This document shows positions 24,114 through 32,089 of a DNA stretch of 64,000 nt, in pieces. The DNA is from Sediminibacterium sp. TEGAF015 (GTDB taxonomy: Bacteria > Bacteroidota > Bacteroidia > Chitinophagales > Chitinophagaceae): contig NZ_AP026683.1 in assembly GCF_025997995.1 (NCBI RefSeq), positions 2,480,501 to 2,544,500 on the forward strand. The letters are read 5' to 3'. The number at the start of each line of letters is the position of its first letter. Within the stretch, counting starts at the first letter, position 1. A program made the translations under genes and the position numbers. Below the pieces are notes generated by a model. That model was not told where the DNA came from, did no database searches, and saw only the letters and a list, made by a program, of their open reading frames with translations.

Positions 24114-24145
24114 AAGAGCCTCCCATTGGGAGGCTCTTTTGTTTG
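24114..24145 (+). repeat. 32-bp direct repeat, copy 2: bidirectional terminator
   Basis: It is identical over 32 bases to 21662-21693. It follows the frameshifted gene by 14 bases on the plus strand and lies 18 bases beyond the stop of the minus-strand secreted protein gene. Here it can end transcription from both sides. Confidence 0.9.
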
Positions 24146-24163
24146 TTACATTTCAGTTTTTAA

Positions 24164-24586
24164 TTAAGACTTGCTGACTACAGCGTTTTCAATAACGATG
24201 GTTTCAAAGCTTACGTTATACTGTTCAGACTTCTTTGCTTTAACATCTTCAATTACAAAAGACAATTTGTTTGACTCATCTTTTGGAAACTTAAATGTCT
24301 TGTTGAAGTCTTTGTCGGAATAACTTCCTCTGAATACCAATTCATTGTTGGCATCTGTAATAATCAGGGTAAAGTTCGCACCCGTTGGGTTGCTGTATTT
24401 TACCTGAATAGTGTGTAGTTGATTCTTATCAATACCACTGTACTTTACTTCTGCATGGCTTTTAACAGATATATCATAAGCTCTTACAGGAGATACAGAT
24501 GCATTGGCAGATAAAAACATCAAGGAAGACACCACAGATCCAAAAACGATTCTCTTGATACTGGTAACGATTGTTTGCTTTTTCAT
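24164..24586 (-). CDS. Small secreted protein of unknown function
   Basis: 140 residues from ATG 24586 (MKKQTIVTSIKRIVFGS). The frame opens at a TTG three codons upstream, but the ATG fits better. A signal peptide of about 30 residues ends near SANASVSP. The mature part is a predicted beta-sandwich with QVKYSNPTGANFTLIITDANNE and ELVFRGSYSDKDFNKTFKFP, reminiscent of small immunoglobulin-like secreted proteins of Chitinophagaceae, which have no known role. It is monocistronic, flanked by the 32-bp terminator on its 3' side and by about 160 bases to obg on its 5' side. Confidence 0.78.
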   Translation of the reverse strand: MKKQTIVTSIKRIVFGSVVSSLMFLSANASVSPVRAYDISVKSHAEVKYSGIDKNQLHTIQVKYSNPTGANFTLIITDANNELVFRGSYSDKDFNKTFKFPKDESNKLSFVIEDVKAKKSEQYNVSFETIVIENAVVSKS

Positions 24587-24747
24587 ACTTTTCAAATTTT
24601 ACTGTGAGTAATAAATTTTTCTCAATTGGCAACAGCAAACGAAAAAGCTTAGTGTACACTATACACATTAATACCCCATTGGACAAAAGGTAACCCAGTC
24701 AAAAGGGATTTTGAATCTAAGTATTTGAAAATTAAGCAATTAAATTT

Positions 24748-25749
24748 TTAAATCGGCTTGTTTAAGGTCTCCCAAAGCAGGTCTTTCAGTTCGGTTAGTC
24801 CCTTGTTGGTAACCGATGAAATGAAAACGTGTGGAATATCAGCCGGTAATTCCTTGCTAATGGCTTCTTTTAATTCATCGTCCAGCATATCGCTTTTACT
24901 AATGGCAATGATGAAATCTTTCTGCAACATTTCTTCATTGTAGTTCTTTAGTTCCTGACGAAGAATTTCGAATTCTTTGCGATGGTCATTGCTGTCGGCA
25001 GGAATCAGGAATAATAAAGCGGAATTGCGTTCAATATGTCTGAGGAAACGATGTCCCAATCCTTTACCTTCTGCTGCTCCTTCAATAATACCCGGTAAGT
25101 CTGCAATACAAAATGATTTTGAATCACGATAAGCAACCATGCCTAACTGAGGCGTTAAGGTAGTAAATGCGTAATTGGCAATTTTAGGTTTGGCTGCAGT
25201 AATCACTGATAGCAATGTGGATTTTCCTGCATTCGGAAATCCCACCAAACCCACGTCTGCCAATACTTTCAGCTCAATATTTTTCCATCCTTCAATACCG
25301 GGTTCTCCGGGTTGTGCATGGTCGGGTGCCTGATTGGTTGGAGTGGCAAAATTGCTATTGCCCAATCCGCCTCTTCCTCCGCGCATCCAGATATATTCTT
25401 GTCCGTCCTCTAAAATTTCTGCTTCAATCTTGCCGGTTTCTTCATCACGGGCAACTGTACCCAGTGGTACTTCTATGATAATGTCTTTTCCGTCTCTGCC
25501 GGTACAATTGTCTTTACTACCGTTCTCACCGTTTTCGGCCAATACATTCTTGAAATAACGCAAATGCAACAATGTCCAGAGATTGCGGTTCCCTTTTAAA
25601 ATAATATGTCCGCCTCTGCCGCCATCGCCACCGTCCGGGCCGCCCATGGCAGTTAGTTTGTTGCGCATAAAATGCCTTACGCCTGCACCACCGTGACCAC
25701 TGCGCGCAAAAATTCTGATATAGTCTATAAAGTTATTCCGTTCCGACAC
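24748..25749 (-). CDS. obg: GTPase Obg/CgtA
   Basis: 333 residues. The glycine-rich Obg fold is at the N-terminus ([33 protein letters not shown]). The G domain has [10 protein letters not shown] (170-179), DLPGIIEGA and the G4 motif SKSD. The C-terminal extension of some Obg proteins is absent, as usual in Bacteroidota. It acts in 50S ribosome maturation and the stringent response. The start is a GTG at 25749-25747, supported by a perfect -7 box TATCTTTG 16 bases upstream. It lies just downstream of the paa operon but has its own promoter. Confidence 0.97.
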   Translation of the reverse strand: MSERNNFIDYIRIFARSGHGGAGVRHFMRNKLTAMGGPDGGDGGRGGHIILKGNRNLWTLLHLRYFKNVLAENGENGSKDNCTGRDGKDIIIEVPLGTVARDEETGKIEAEILEDGQEYIWMRGGRGGLGNSNFATPTNQAPDHAQPGEPGIEGWKNIELKVLADVGLVGFPNAGKSTLLSVITAAKPKIANYAFTTLTPQLGMVAYRDSKSFCIADLPGIIEGAAEGKGLGHRFLRHIERNSALLFLIPADSNDHRKEFEILRQELKNYNEEMLQKDFIIAISKSDMLDDELKEAISKELPADIPHVFISSVTNKGLTELKDLLWETLNKPI

Positions 25750-25765
25750 TTGTATAATTTAAGTG

Positions 25766-25773
25766 CAAAGATA
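25766..25773 (-). promoter_or_regulatory. -7 promoter box TATCTTTG for obg
   Basis: This is an exact TAnnTTTG match on the minus strand, 16 bases before the GTG start of obg. It lies in the 41-base gap after paaY, which separates obg from the paa operon. Confidence 0.6.
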
Positions 25774-25790
25774 CAACATTGAAATTTGGT

Positions 25791-26384
25791 CTATTTTTTC
25801 ATTGCATTCCAAGTGCTGTAAAGGGTTTCCTGTTGGGGACGATTGGCAGGAATTTCTCTTAGGGGTTCACAAGGTTCCCAGTATTCCTGCATTTCTTTAG
25901 GAAGCTGTTGATACAATGCAGTGCCTTTTGTTTTCCAGGCAATCATTTCATCTGAAACGGTCTTGATAATTTTGGCAGGGTTGCCTGCAATTAAAGAACG
26001 GGAGATAAAATGCTCATCTGCCTTAATAAAACTCATAGCACCAACAATGCATTCATCCTCTAGAACTACATTGTCCATTATGACTGAGTTCATTCCCACA
26101 AGACAATTACGGCCAATGGTAGCTCCATGAATCACTGCACCATGACCAATATGTGCATTTTCTTTTAATAATACGGTGGTACCCGGAAACATATGCAGGG
26201 TGCAGTTTTCTTGTACATTGCAGCCGTCTTCAATAATGATGGCGCCCCAGTCACCCCTGATCGCGGCTCCGGGTCCTATATACACATTCTTTCCAATAAT
26301 TACATTGCCTGTAACAGCAGCCTGGGGATGCACAAAGGAACTTTCATGTACAACCGGTATAAATCCCTTAAAAGAATAAATCAT
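25791..26384 (-). CDS. paaY: PaaY-type hexapeptide-repeat protein (gamma-carbonic anhydrase fold)
   Basis: 197 residues. A left-handed beta-helix is built from hexapeptide repeats (AAVTGNVIIGKNVYIGPGAAIRG, VQENCTLHM, HIGHGAVIHGATIGRNCLVG). Histidines in these repeats match the metal-binding positions of gamma-carbonic anhydrases. PaaY proteins in phenylacetate clusters act as thioesterases that remove dead-end CoA esters. Its position as the last gene of the paa operon, overlapping paaI as ATGA, supports that role. The C-terminal 40 residues (YWEPCEPLREIPANRPQQE) form a helical extension also seen in PaaY. Confidence 0.88.
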   Translation of the reverse strand: MIYSFKGFIPVVHESSFVHPQAAVTGNVIIGKNVYIGPGAAIRGDWGAIIIEDGCNVQENCTLHMFPGTTVLLKENAHIGHGAVIHGATIGRNCLVGMNSVIMDNVVLEDECIVGAMSFIKADEHFISRSLIAGNPAKIIKTVSDEMIAWKTKGTALYQQLPKEMQEYWEPCEPLREIPANRPQQETLYSTWNAMKK

Positions 26385-26800
26385 AAAGATGCTTTTACAA
26401 CATGCTTACCTGTTCTGAAACAATTTCCCTTAAAGTAAGACACCAACTCGTTGTGCTGATTTGTAATTGTAATTTGATATAACCCGGTCGATCTTCCATT
26501 GTGTAATTCTTTGGCTTCAGCAATCAATGTATCTCCTACATGTACTGGTTTCAGAAAATTAATGGAAGTGTCCAATGCCACCGATAAATTATTTCTATTG
26601 TTGCAGGCAAAGGCAAATGCACTGTCGGAAAAAGCAAAGGCAATTCCACCATGAACAATGCCCAATCCATTCATCATTTCGGGTCTTACCTGCATTTTAA
26701 TTTTACTGTATCCTTCCTGTATCTCTAATACTTCTATGCCTAACCATTGTGAAAACAAATCTGCTTTCATCATTTCTTCTACAATATGTTGTGGTGTCAT
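26381..26800 (-). CDS. paaI: Hydroxyphenylacetyl-CoA thioesterase
   Basis: 139 residues with the hotdog fold. The family motif GLGIVHGGIAFAFSDSAFAFA contains the HGG loop and the catalytic aspartate. It hydrolyses hydroxyphenylacetyl-CoA and other stalled thioesters so that CoA is not trapped when ring opening fails. It overlaps paaY by four bases (ATGA) and begins 18 bases after paaG, so it is an internal operon member. Confidence 0.93.
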   Translation of the reverse strand: MTPQHIVEEMMKADLFSQWLGIEVLEIQEGYSKIKMQVRPEMMNGLGIVHGGIAFAFSDSAFAFACNNRNNLSVALDTSINFLKPVHVGDTLIAEAKELHNGRSTGLYQITITNQHNELVSYFKGNCFRTGKHVVKASL

Positions 26801-26818
26801 GACTTACGTTTTATCAAT

Positions 26819-27595
26819 TTATTGGCCTTTGTATTGGGGAGCTCGTTTGGCTAAAAAAGCATCAACGCCTTCTTTGAAATCGGCTGTTGCTGCTGCTTTT
26901 TGCTGCAACTCGTCTTCCAAAGCCAGTTGTGATTGTATAGTATTGGTAGCACTTGCATTTAATGCCAGTTTAATATAGCCCAATGCTTTGGTGGGCATAG
27001 TTGCCAGTTGAAGCGCCAGTTTTTTACTTTCGGTTTCAAAAACCTCATCTTCAAAAATCTTATACAACATGCCCATTTGCAAAGCTTCTGTTGCTGATAC
27101 TTTATCACCCAGCATCATTAAGGCACTCGCTCTTTGAAACCCAATCAATCGGGGCAATGTGAATGTGCCACCACTATCCGGAATCAATCCGATTTTAGAA
27201 AATGCTTGAATAAACGATGCGCTTGATTTGCTTACAACGATATCACAGGCAAATGCAATATTGGCGCCTGCTCCAGCTGCAACACCGTTCACAGCAGCTA
27301 CTACCGGCTTTTGCATTTCTCTTAGTCTTAGTACAATCGGATTATAATGTTCGCTTAAAATTCTTTGCATGCCCGGTCCTTCAGGATCCACTACTTCTGC
27401 CAAATCTTGTCCTGCACAAAAACCTTTGCCGGCACCAGTAAGATAAATTGCTCTGATATTTTCATCGCTGGCACATTGGTCTATTATAGCCTGCAACTGC
27501 AATGCCATGGCCCTGTTGAAAGAATTTAATTTGTCTGGTCGATTCATCGTTATGAAAGCGACTCCTGACTCAACGCTGAACAATATTGCATCCAT
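26819..27595 (-). CDS. paaG: Enoyl-CoA hydratase/isomerase, probable PaaG
   Basis: 258 residues of the crotonase fold. The oxyanion-forming segments are GAGKGFCAGQDLAEV and NGVAAGAGANIAFACDI, and FIQAFSKIGLIPDSGGT carries the catalytic-loop aspartate. PaaG isomerises ring-1,2-epoxyphenylacetyl-CoA to the oxepin and also acts later in beta-oxidation. The sequence and the place between paaD and paaI favour PaaG over the hydratase PaaF, and no second crotonase is present in the cluster. It begins nine bases after paaD. Confidence 0.9.
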   Translation of the reverse strand: MDAILFSVESGVAFITMNRPDKLNSFNRAMALQLQAIIDQCASDENIRAIYLTGAGKGFCAGQDLAEVVDPEGPGMQRILSEHYNPIVLRLREMQKPVVAAVNGVAAGAGANIAFACDIVVSKSSASFIQAFSKIGLIPDSGGTFTLPRLIGFQRASALMMLGDKVSATEALQMGMLYKIFEDEVFETESKKLALQLATMPTKALGYIKLALNASATNTIQSQLALEDELQQKAAATADFKEGVDAFLAKRAPQYKGQ

Positions 27596-27604
27596 ATAAA
27601 AATT

Positions 27605-28096
27605 TTAATGGCATTTAAAATAATCAAAAGGTTCTTTACACTCTTCGCATTTAAACAAGGCTTTACAAGCCGTGCTTCCAAATTGTGAAATCAAAACGGT
27701 ATGGGTAGATTGACATTGCGGACAAGGAACAACCAATTCTTCCAGATAAGCAGCGTCTATACTTTTCCCTATTGGCGGAGCAATGCCGTAGGCTTTTAAT
27801 TGCTGCTTCCCTTTTTCGGTCATCCAGTCTGTGGTCCAGGCCGGAGATAAAATAGTTTTGATAGTCGGTTCATATCCTGCTGCCATCAAAGCCATTCTAA
27901 TTTGCATGGCAATCATGTCCATGGCAGGGCACCCTGTGTATGTAGGTGTAATCGTTACGGTTATCTGCTGACCATCTTTTGCAACAGCTCTGATCACCCC
28001 TAAATCTACCACAGACAATACAGGTACTTCCGGATCCATTACGGTTTCCAAAATTGACCAGATGGCTGCATTCGTATCTGCAATTGTATTTACCAT
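27605..28096 (-). CDS. paaD: Phenylacetyl-CoA epoxidase assembly protein PaaD
   Basis: 163 residues. The N-terminal MIP18/DUF59 domain has DPEVPVLSVVDLGVI and TPTYTGCPAMDMI. The C-terminal zinc ribbon has CPQC and CEEC pairs and a final cysteine. PaaD is needed for maturation of the epoxidase Fe-S or di-iron components and is not part of the catalytic core. It overlaps paaC by seven bases, indicating coupling. Confidence 0.95.
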   Translation of the reverse strand: MVNTIADTNAAIWSILETVMDPEVPVLSVVDLGVIRAVAKDGQQITVTITPTYTGCPAMDMIAMQIRMALMAAGYEPTIKTILSPAWTTDWMTEKGKQQLKAYGIAPPIGKSIDAAYLEELVVPCPQCQSTHTVLISQFGSTACKALFKCEECKEPFDYFKCH

Positions 28097-28881
28097 TCGC
28101 TGTTGGGATAAGCTCTTTGTAAGTATTGCATTTCTGCCAGAATATATCCTAAGTGTTCTGTGTGCATGCCAGTGGCACCGCCTTTTTGTATAAATGTTTT
28201 GGCCGGAATCTCCAGATCTGCTTCTTCAAAAATAGCTGCCACTTTTTTGTTCCAAGTGGTTTCAATAGCAGCATAGTTTAAGCAAGCATCCCTTGCATAA
28301 TCGGGTTGAATAAACAACTCGCCTGTGTAGGCCCAAATGGTATCAATGGCCTGCTGCATACGTCGCTTGCTTTCTTCTGTGCCATCTCCCAGACGTAATA
28401 CCCAGTCTTGACTCCACTTTACATGATAGTTGATTTCCTTAATGGATTTTTCTGCAATAGCAGCAACCTGTGGATCTTCATGTTTCAATAACTGTGTGAA
28501 CAATTCCAGTTGAAACAGACTCAGCAAAAACAGACGCAATGTTGTTTGTGCCCAGTCACCGTTGGTTATTTCCGTAATCAACAAATTTTTAAACTCCACT
28601 ACATCTCTTAAATAAGCAAGGCTGTCTTCGGTTACGGGCAAACTAATATCCTTTCCGGTTTGCGTGAGTTCTATTTTGTCTGTTTGCTGGTTAATCAGTT
28701 CAGCAGTATGTTGGTATAGATTTCTGGCTTGTCCTATATAGTCCAACGCAATATTGGTTATAGCGATATCTTGTTCTAAAATGGGTCCGTGCCCACACCA
28801 TTCACTATTACGGTGTCCAATAATTAAAGCATTATCTGCTAGATGAAGCAAAAAATCAATTTCGTTTTTTGTAGTCGTCAT
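28090..28881 (-). CDS. paaC: Phenylacetyl-CoA epoxidase structural subunit PaaC
   Basis: 263 residues of the ferritin-like fold. The sequence FLLHLADNALIIGHRNSEWCGHGPILEQDIAI and the EINYHVKWSQDWVLRLGDGTEES block are diagnostic. PaaC pairs with PaaA in the (AC)2 core but lacks the functional di-iron site. The start codon shares one base with the paaB stop (TAATG), giving direct translational coupling. Confidence 0.96.
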   Translation of the reverse strand: MTTTKNEIDFLLHLADNALIIGHRNSEWCGHGPILEQDIAITNIALDYIGQARNLYQHTAELINQQTDKIELTQTGKDISLPVTEDSLAYLRDVVEFKNLLITEITNGDWAQTTLRLFLLSLFQLELFTQLLKHEDPQVAAIAEKSIKEINYHVKWSQDWVLRLGDGTEESKRRMQQAIDTIWAYTGELFIQPDYARDACLNYAAIETTWNKKVAAIFEEADLEIPAKTFIQKGGATGMHTEHLGYILAEMQYLQRAYPNSEW

Positions 28882-29249
28882 TACATGTATTTTACTTCAT
28901 CAGGTAAATCGTAAAATGTAGGATGTCTGTAGGCTTTGTCATTGGCCGGATCAAACAAAGCTTCTGCCTCATCCGGATTGCTGGCATGAATATGCTTGCT
29001 CTCCACAACCCAGATGCTTACCCCTTCCATTCTTCGGGTGTATACATCTCTTGCATTCTCAATGGCCATGGCAGCGTCGGCTGCATGTAAGCTTCCTACA
29101 TGTTTATGATCTAATCCTTGTTTACTGCGGATGAATACTTCCCACAAAGGCCATTCAGCTTTATTGGTTTGTTGGGTAGAAATATCAGCGGCTCCGTTTT
29201 TGCTTTCGCCGTAATCGCCGTAATAAAGTTTATGTATTTGAAAGCTCAT
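28881..29249 (-). CDS. paaB: Phenylacetyl-CoA epoxidase subunit PaaB
   Basis: 122 residues, somewhat longer than the roughly 95 of E. coli PaaB because of an N-terminal extension (IHKLYYGDYGESKNG). The core is EWPLWEVFIRSKQGLDHKHVGSLHAADAAMA and RRMEGVSIWVVES. PaaB bridges the core heterodimers and the reductase. It is separated from paaA by 90 AT-rich bases, the longest gap in this operon, where an extra promoter or processing site could lie but none is evident. Confidence 0.96.
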   Translation of the reverse strand: MSFQIHKLYYGDYGESKNGAADISTQQTNKAEWPLWEVFIRSKQGLDHKHVGSLHAADAAMAIENARDVYTRRMEGVSIWVVESKHIHASNPDEAEALFDPANDKAYRHPTFYDLPDEVKYM

Positions 29250-29339
29250 ATTCTTTGATTTGTGGTTTTAAAAACACGCTACTTATTTATCAAGTTCATA
29301 CTGATTTATTAAGTGTATACTTACGTGAATGCTAAATGC

Positions 29340-30281
29340 TTATGCCGCTGCTTGTTTTTGTTTGGCTTTTTTATTGGCATAGGCCAAAGCCGCATCTCTT
29401 ACCCACGCACCTTCTTCCCAAGCTTTTTTACGGGCATCCAGTCTTTCCTTATTGCAGGGACCATTGCCTTGCACTACTTGCCAGAATTCATCCCAATTGA
29501 TTTCACCAAAATCATAGTGTCCTCGTTCTTCATTCCATTTTAAATCTTTATCTGGTAAGGTAAAGCCCAGTACTTTTACTTGCTCTGCACAAACGTCCAC
29601 GAACTTTTGTCTGAGTTCATCGTTGCTGAATCGTTTGATTTTCCATTTCATGCTTTGAATGGTATTAGGACTTTCATCGTCCTTGGGTCCGAACATCATC
29701 AGACTTGGCCACCACCAGCGGTTGATGGCATCTTGCGCCATTCTTCTCTGAGCTTCTGTTCCTTTACTTAATACATAGAGGATTTCAAAACCCTGACGCT
29801 GGTGAAAACTTTCTTCTTTACAAACCCGAACCATAGCACGTGCATAAGGACCAAAACTAGTTCTGCAAAGTGGCACCTGATTCATAATTGCTGCACCGTC
29901 TACCAGCCAGCCAATTACACCCATATCCGCCCAGCTTAAAGTAGGGTAGTTAAATATGGAAGAATATTTGGCTTTGCCGGTATGCAATTGTTCATACATC
30001 TGATCTCTTGTAATGCCAAGGGTTTCAGCCGCACTATATAAATACAAACCATGCCCTGCTTCGTCCTGCACTTTTGCGAGTAGGATAGCTTTTCTTCTTA
30101 AAGATGGGGCACGCGTTATCCAGTTACCCTCTGGTAACATACCAATGATTTCGCTATGCGCATGCTGACTGATTTGTCTGATCAAGGTCTGACGATACTT
30201 CTCAGGCATCCAGTCTTTTGGCTCAATTCTTATTTCACGATCAATCTTGTCCTGAAAGATTTTTTCAAAGTCTTGTTCCAT
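29340..30281 (-). CDS. paaA: Phenylacetyl-CoA epoxidase catalytic subunit PaaA
   Basis: 313 residues of the ferritin-like fold. The di-iron ligands are in [14 protein letters not shown] and [14 protein letters not shown] (two ExxH motifs). Substrate-pocket segments such as [21 protein letters not shown] and [18 protein letters not shown] are conserved. It inserts oxygen into the ring of phenylacetyl-CoA, forming the 1,2-epoxide, with electrons from PaaE. It starts six bases after the paaE stop, an unusual order because paaE precedes paaA here instead of following paaD. Confidence 0.97.
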   Translation of the reverse strand: MEQDFEKIFQDKIDREIRIEPKDWMPEKYRQTLIRQISQHAHSEIIGMLPEGNWITRAPSLRRKAILLAKVQDEAGHGLYLYSAAETLGITRDQMYEQLHTGKAKYSSIFNYPTLSWADMGVIGWLVDGAAIMNQVPLCRTSFGPYARAMVRVCKEESFHQRQGFEILYVLSKGTEAQRRMAQDAINRWWWPSLMMFGPKDDESPNTIQSMKWKIKRFSNDELRQKFVDVCAEQVKVLGFTLPDKDLKWNEERGHYDFGEINWDEFWQVVQGNGPCNKERLDARKKAWEEGAWVRDAALAYANKKAKQKQAAA

Positions 30282-30287
30282 AATTAT

Positions 30288-31361
30288 CTATTTAACATCA
30301 AAGTCAATGAATACATTTTCTGTTCTCGGGTGAGACTGACAGGTTAAAATAAACCCATGTTCTATTTCTTCCTGCTCTAATCCATAATTTACGTCCATGT
30401 CAACTTCGCCTTCAATTAGTTTTGCTTTGCAAGTACAGCAAACGCCGCCTTTGCAGGCATAGGGTAGATCGGCTCCGTTTTTTAATGCGGCATCTAAAAT
30501 GCTTTCTCCTTCAAAACTAAGATCAAAGGCGAAAGTGATGCCATCCTGTTTAACAGTAATATGGCTTTTTACCTCTTTGCTGCTATTTGTTGCATCAGTT
30601 GTTTTCTTCTTTGCCTTTGCACCTGTAGTAAACAGTTCAAAATGAATTTTCTTAGTATCAACACCGGTCTCTTCCAGTGCTTGTTTAACACCGAAAATCA
30701 TTTCTTCTGGTCCGCATAAATAATAGGCGGCTATTTTTTCAGGTTGTAGCAATGTATTACAAAGCTGTTGACATTTTTCAGCATCGATTCTTCCGAAATG
30801 AATAGGGGCATCGGTTTTTTCACGGGATAAAATGTACACAATACTGAAACGGCCCATGAACTTATTTTTTAAAGCTTCTAGGGCCTCTTTAAAAATGATG
30901 CTATGTCGATTCCTGTTTCCATAAATTAGCGTAAAGCTGCTATCTGGCTCAGTTTGCAGTGTTGTTTTGATAATGGAAAGAATAGGAGTGATGCCACTTC
31001 CTGAAGCAAAGGCAACGTATTGATTTTTTGCAGCGGGATTCAGCGGTGTAAAAAACTTTCCCTGTGGCGGCATTACTTCCAATGCCATTCCCTTTTGTAA
31101 AGATTCATTGGCCCAGGTAGAAAACAAACCTCCGGTAACTTTTTTTATGGCTACTCTTAATTCATTGTCTAGAGGACTGCTGCAAATGGAATAAGACCTC
31201 CTGGCTTCCTCACCATTGATTACCTGTTTAAGCGTGATATATTGACCCTGTATAAAATTGAACTTTTCCTTAGAAGATTCCGGCACATCAAAAGCTACCG
31301 AAACACAGTCTGCTGTTTCTTGCTTTATTTCTTTAACGGTAAGTGTTTCAAACTTAGTCAT
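30288..31361 (-). CDS. paaE: Phenylacetyl-CoA epoxidase reductase PaaE
   Basis: 357 residues. The ferredoxin-NADP reductase part comes first: the FAD motif RRSYSICSS and the NAD(P) motif GSGITPILSIIKT, with YLCGPEEMI near residue 212. A plant-type 2Fe-2S ferredoxin domain follows, with the cysteines in CKGGVCCTCKAKL and LTCQ. It passes electrons from NADPH to the PaaA di-iron centre. It overlaps the upstream tetR gene by eight bases, so it is the first catabolic gene of the operon. Confidence 0.96.
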   Translation of the reverse strand: MTKFETLTVKEIKQETADCVSVAFDVPESSKEKFNFIQGQYITLKQVINGEEARRSYSICSSPLDNELRVAIKKVTGGLFSTWANESLQKGMALEVMPPQGKFFTPLNPAAKNQYVAFASGSGITPILSIIKTTLQTEPDSSFTLIYGNRNRHSIIFKEALEALKNKFMGRFSIVYILSREKTDAPIHFGRIDAEKCQQLCNTLLQPEKIAAYYLCGPEEMIFGVKQALEETGVDTKKIHFELFTTGAKAKKKTTDATNSSKEVKSHITVKQDGITFAFDLSFEGESILDAALKNGADLPYACKGGVCCTCKAKLIEGEVDMDVNYGLEQEEIEHGFILTCQSHPRTENVFIDFDVK

Positions 31362-31947
31362 TCTTTAATCCTCCTACCAAAATCGTAATCATGTTACTGG
31401 TTAGTGCCGCAGCATCTATTTTTTGTGTGGATCTATGCCAGCTTTCAATTCCACCAATGGCATGTAGAATTATCAAAACGGCTGTAGGTGCATCAATGGC
31501 TTTGATTTCCTTGTTTCTAATGCCTGCTTCTATAATAGCAGCAAAACGTTTGCGATACATTCTTCGCTGGTTCTGAAAATTAGAGAGATAAGGATCTGAT
31601 AAATGTTTCCACTCTCTGTCGCTTACATATACTTCTTCGTAGTGATTAATCATTTCGTTGATATGGAAACGAACCAGCTCCTCCACTTTGGAAATAGAAT
31701 TGGTTTTCTTAGACTCCACTTCATCCATATGATGCATGAAACGATTAGCAACCCCAAAACAGAGCTCATGCAATAATTCAGTCTTAGATTTGATATGATT
31801 GTACAAGCTGGCAGCTTCTACGCCTACTGCTTCTGCTAAGTCGCGCATACTGGCCGCTTTAAAGCCTTTTTCTCTGAATAAGGTGGCCGCTTTGCTAACA
31901 ATTACTTCTTTGCGGCTGGTGTTTTTTTCAATTTTTATTCTTGCCAT
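31354..31947 (-). CDS. TetR/AcrR family regulator, probable PaaR-like repressor
   Basis: 197 residues from ATG 31947 (MARIKIEKNTSRK); an eight-codon upstream extension overlaps the promoter. The helix-turn-helix is at about 15-60 (VSKAATLFREKGFKAASMRDLAEAVGVEAASLYNHIKSK), and the rest is the helical ligand domain. It is the first gene of the paa operon and overlaps paaE, so it probably represses its own operon and responds to phenylacetyl-CoA, as TetR-type PaaR proteins do. A palindrome over its promoter is the likely operator. Confidence 0.93.
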   Translation of the reverse strand: MARIKIEKNTSRKEVIVSKAATLFREKGFKAASMRDLAEAVGVEAASLYNHIKSKTELLHELCFGVANRFMHHMDEVESKKTNSISKVEELVRFHINEMINHYEEVYVSDREWKHLSDPYLSNFQNQRRMYRKRFAAIIEAGIRNKEIKAIDAPTAVLIILHAIGGIESWHRSTQKIDAAALTSNMITILVGGLKND

Positions 31948-31951
31948 GCTG

Positions 31952-31978
31952 CGAAGATAATATACTAACACATGTTAG
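31952..31978 (-). promoter_or_regulatory. paa operon promoter with TetR operator candidate
   Basis: CTAACACATGTTAG (31965-31978) is a palindrome with six of seven pairs matched. It is directly upstream of TATCTTCG (31959-31952), one base from the TAnnTTTG consensus, and the ATG follows four bases later at 31947. A repressor bound here would block the promoter. The site was not found again in the window. Confidence 0.5.
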
Positions 31979-32058
31979 CAATCATTTGTCTAAAATTATT
32001 GCGAATCGTTAGTTTATTGGCTCTACTGCTTATTTAAGGTGATTAAGGGATAATCCAT

Positions 32059-32066
32059 TAATTTCG
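32059..32066 (+). promoter_or_regulatory. Near-consensus -7 box TAATTTCG for the PfkB gene
   Basis: TAATTTCG has the same T-to-C change as the divergent paa promoter and lies 23 bases before ATG 32090. It is a weak call. Confidence 0.35.
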
Positions 32067-32089
32067 CAGCCGTATCATAAATTATACTT

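Larger units (their letters stand above)
21662..24145. mobile_element. Putative acquired cassette bounded by duplicated terminators
   Basis: The 2.45 kb between the two copies of the 32-bp repeat is visibly more AT-rich than the flanking typA and obg genes. It carries only genes of unknown function (an exported lipoprotein, a likely beta-barrel and a frameshifted two-helix protein), all on the plus strand. Removing one repeat plus the block would leave typA and the small secreted-protein gene convergent on a single bidirectional terminator, a sensible ancestral state. No transposase, integrase or terminal inverted repeats are present, so the mechanism is unknown and 'mobile' is an inference. 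Confidence 0.45.

Noticed and set aside
21662..24145. Insertion sequence or integron interpretation of the cassette
   Set aside because: No transposase, integrase, terminal inverted repeats or attC-like secondary site was seen; only the duplicated terminator supports insertion.
25791..26384. Carbonic anhydrase as the primary function of the hexapeptide protein
   Set aside because: The fold and histidines fit, but its overlap with paaI in the phenylacetate operon makes PaaY the better call.
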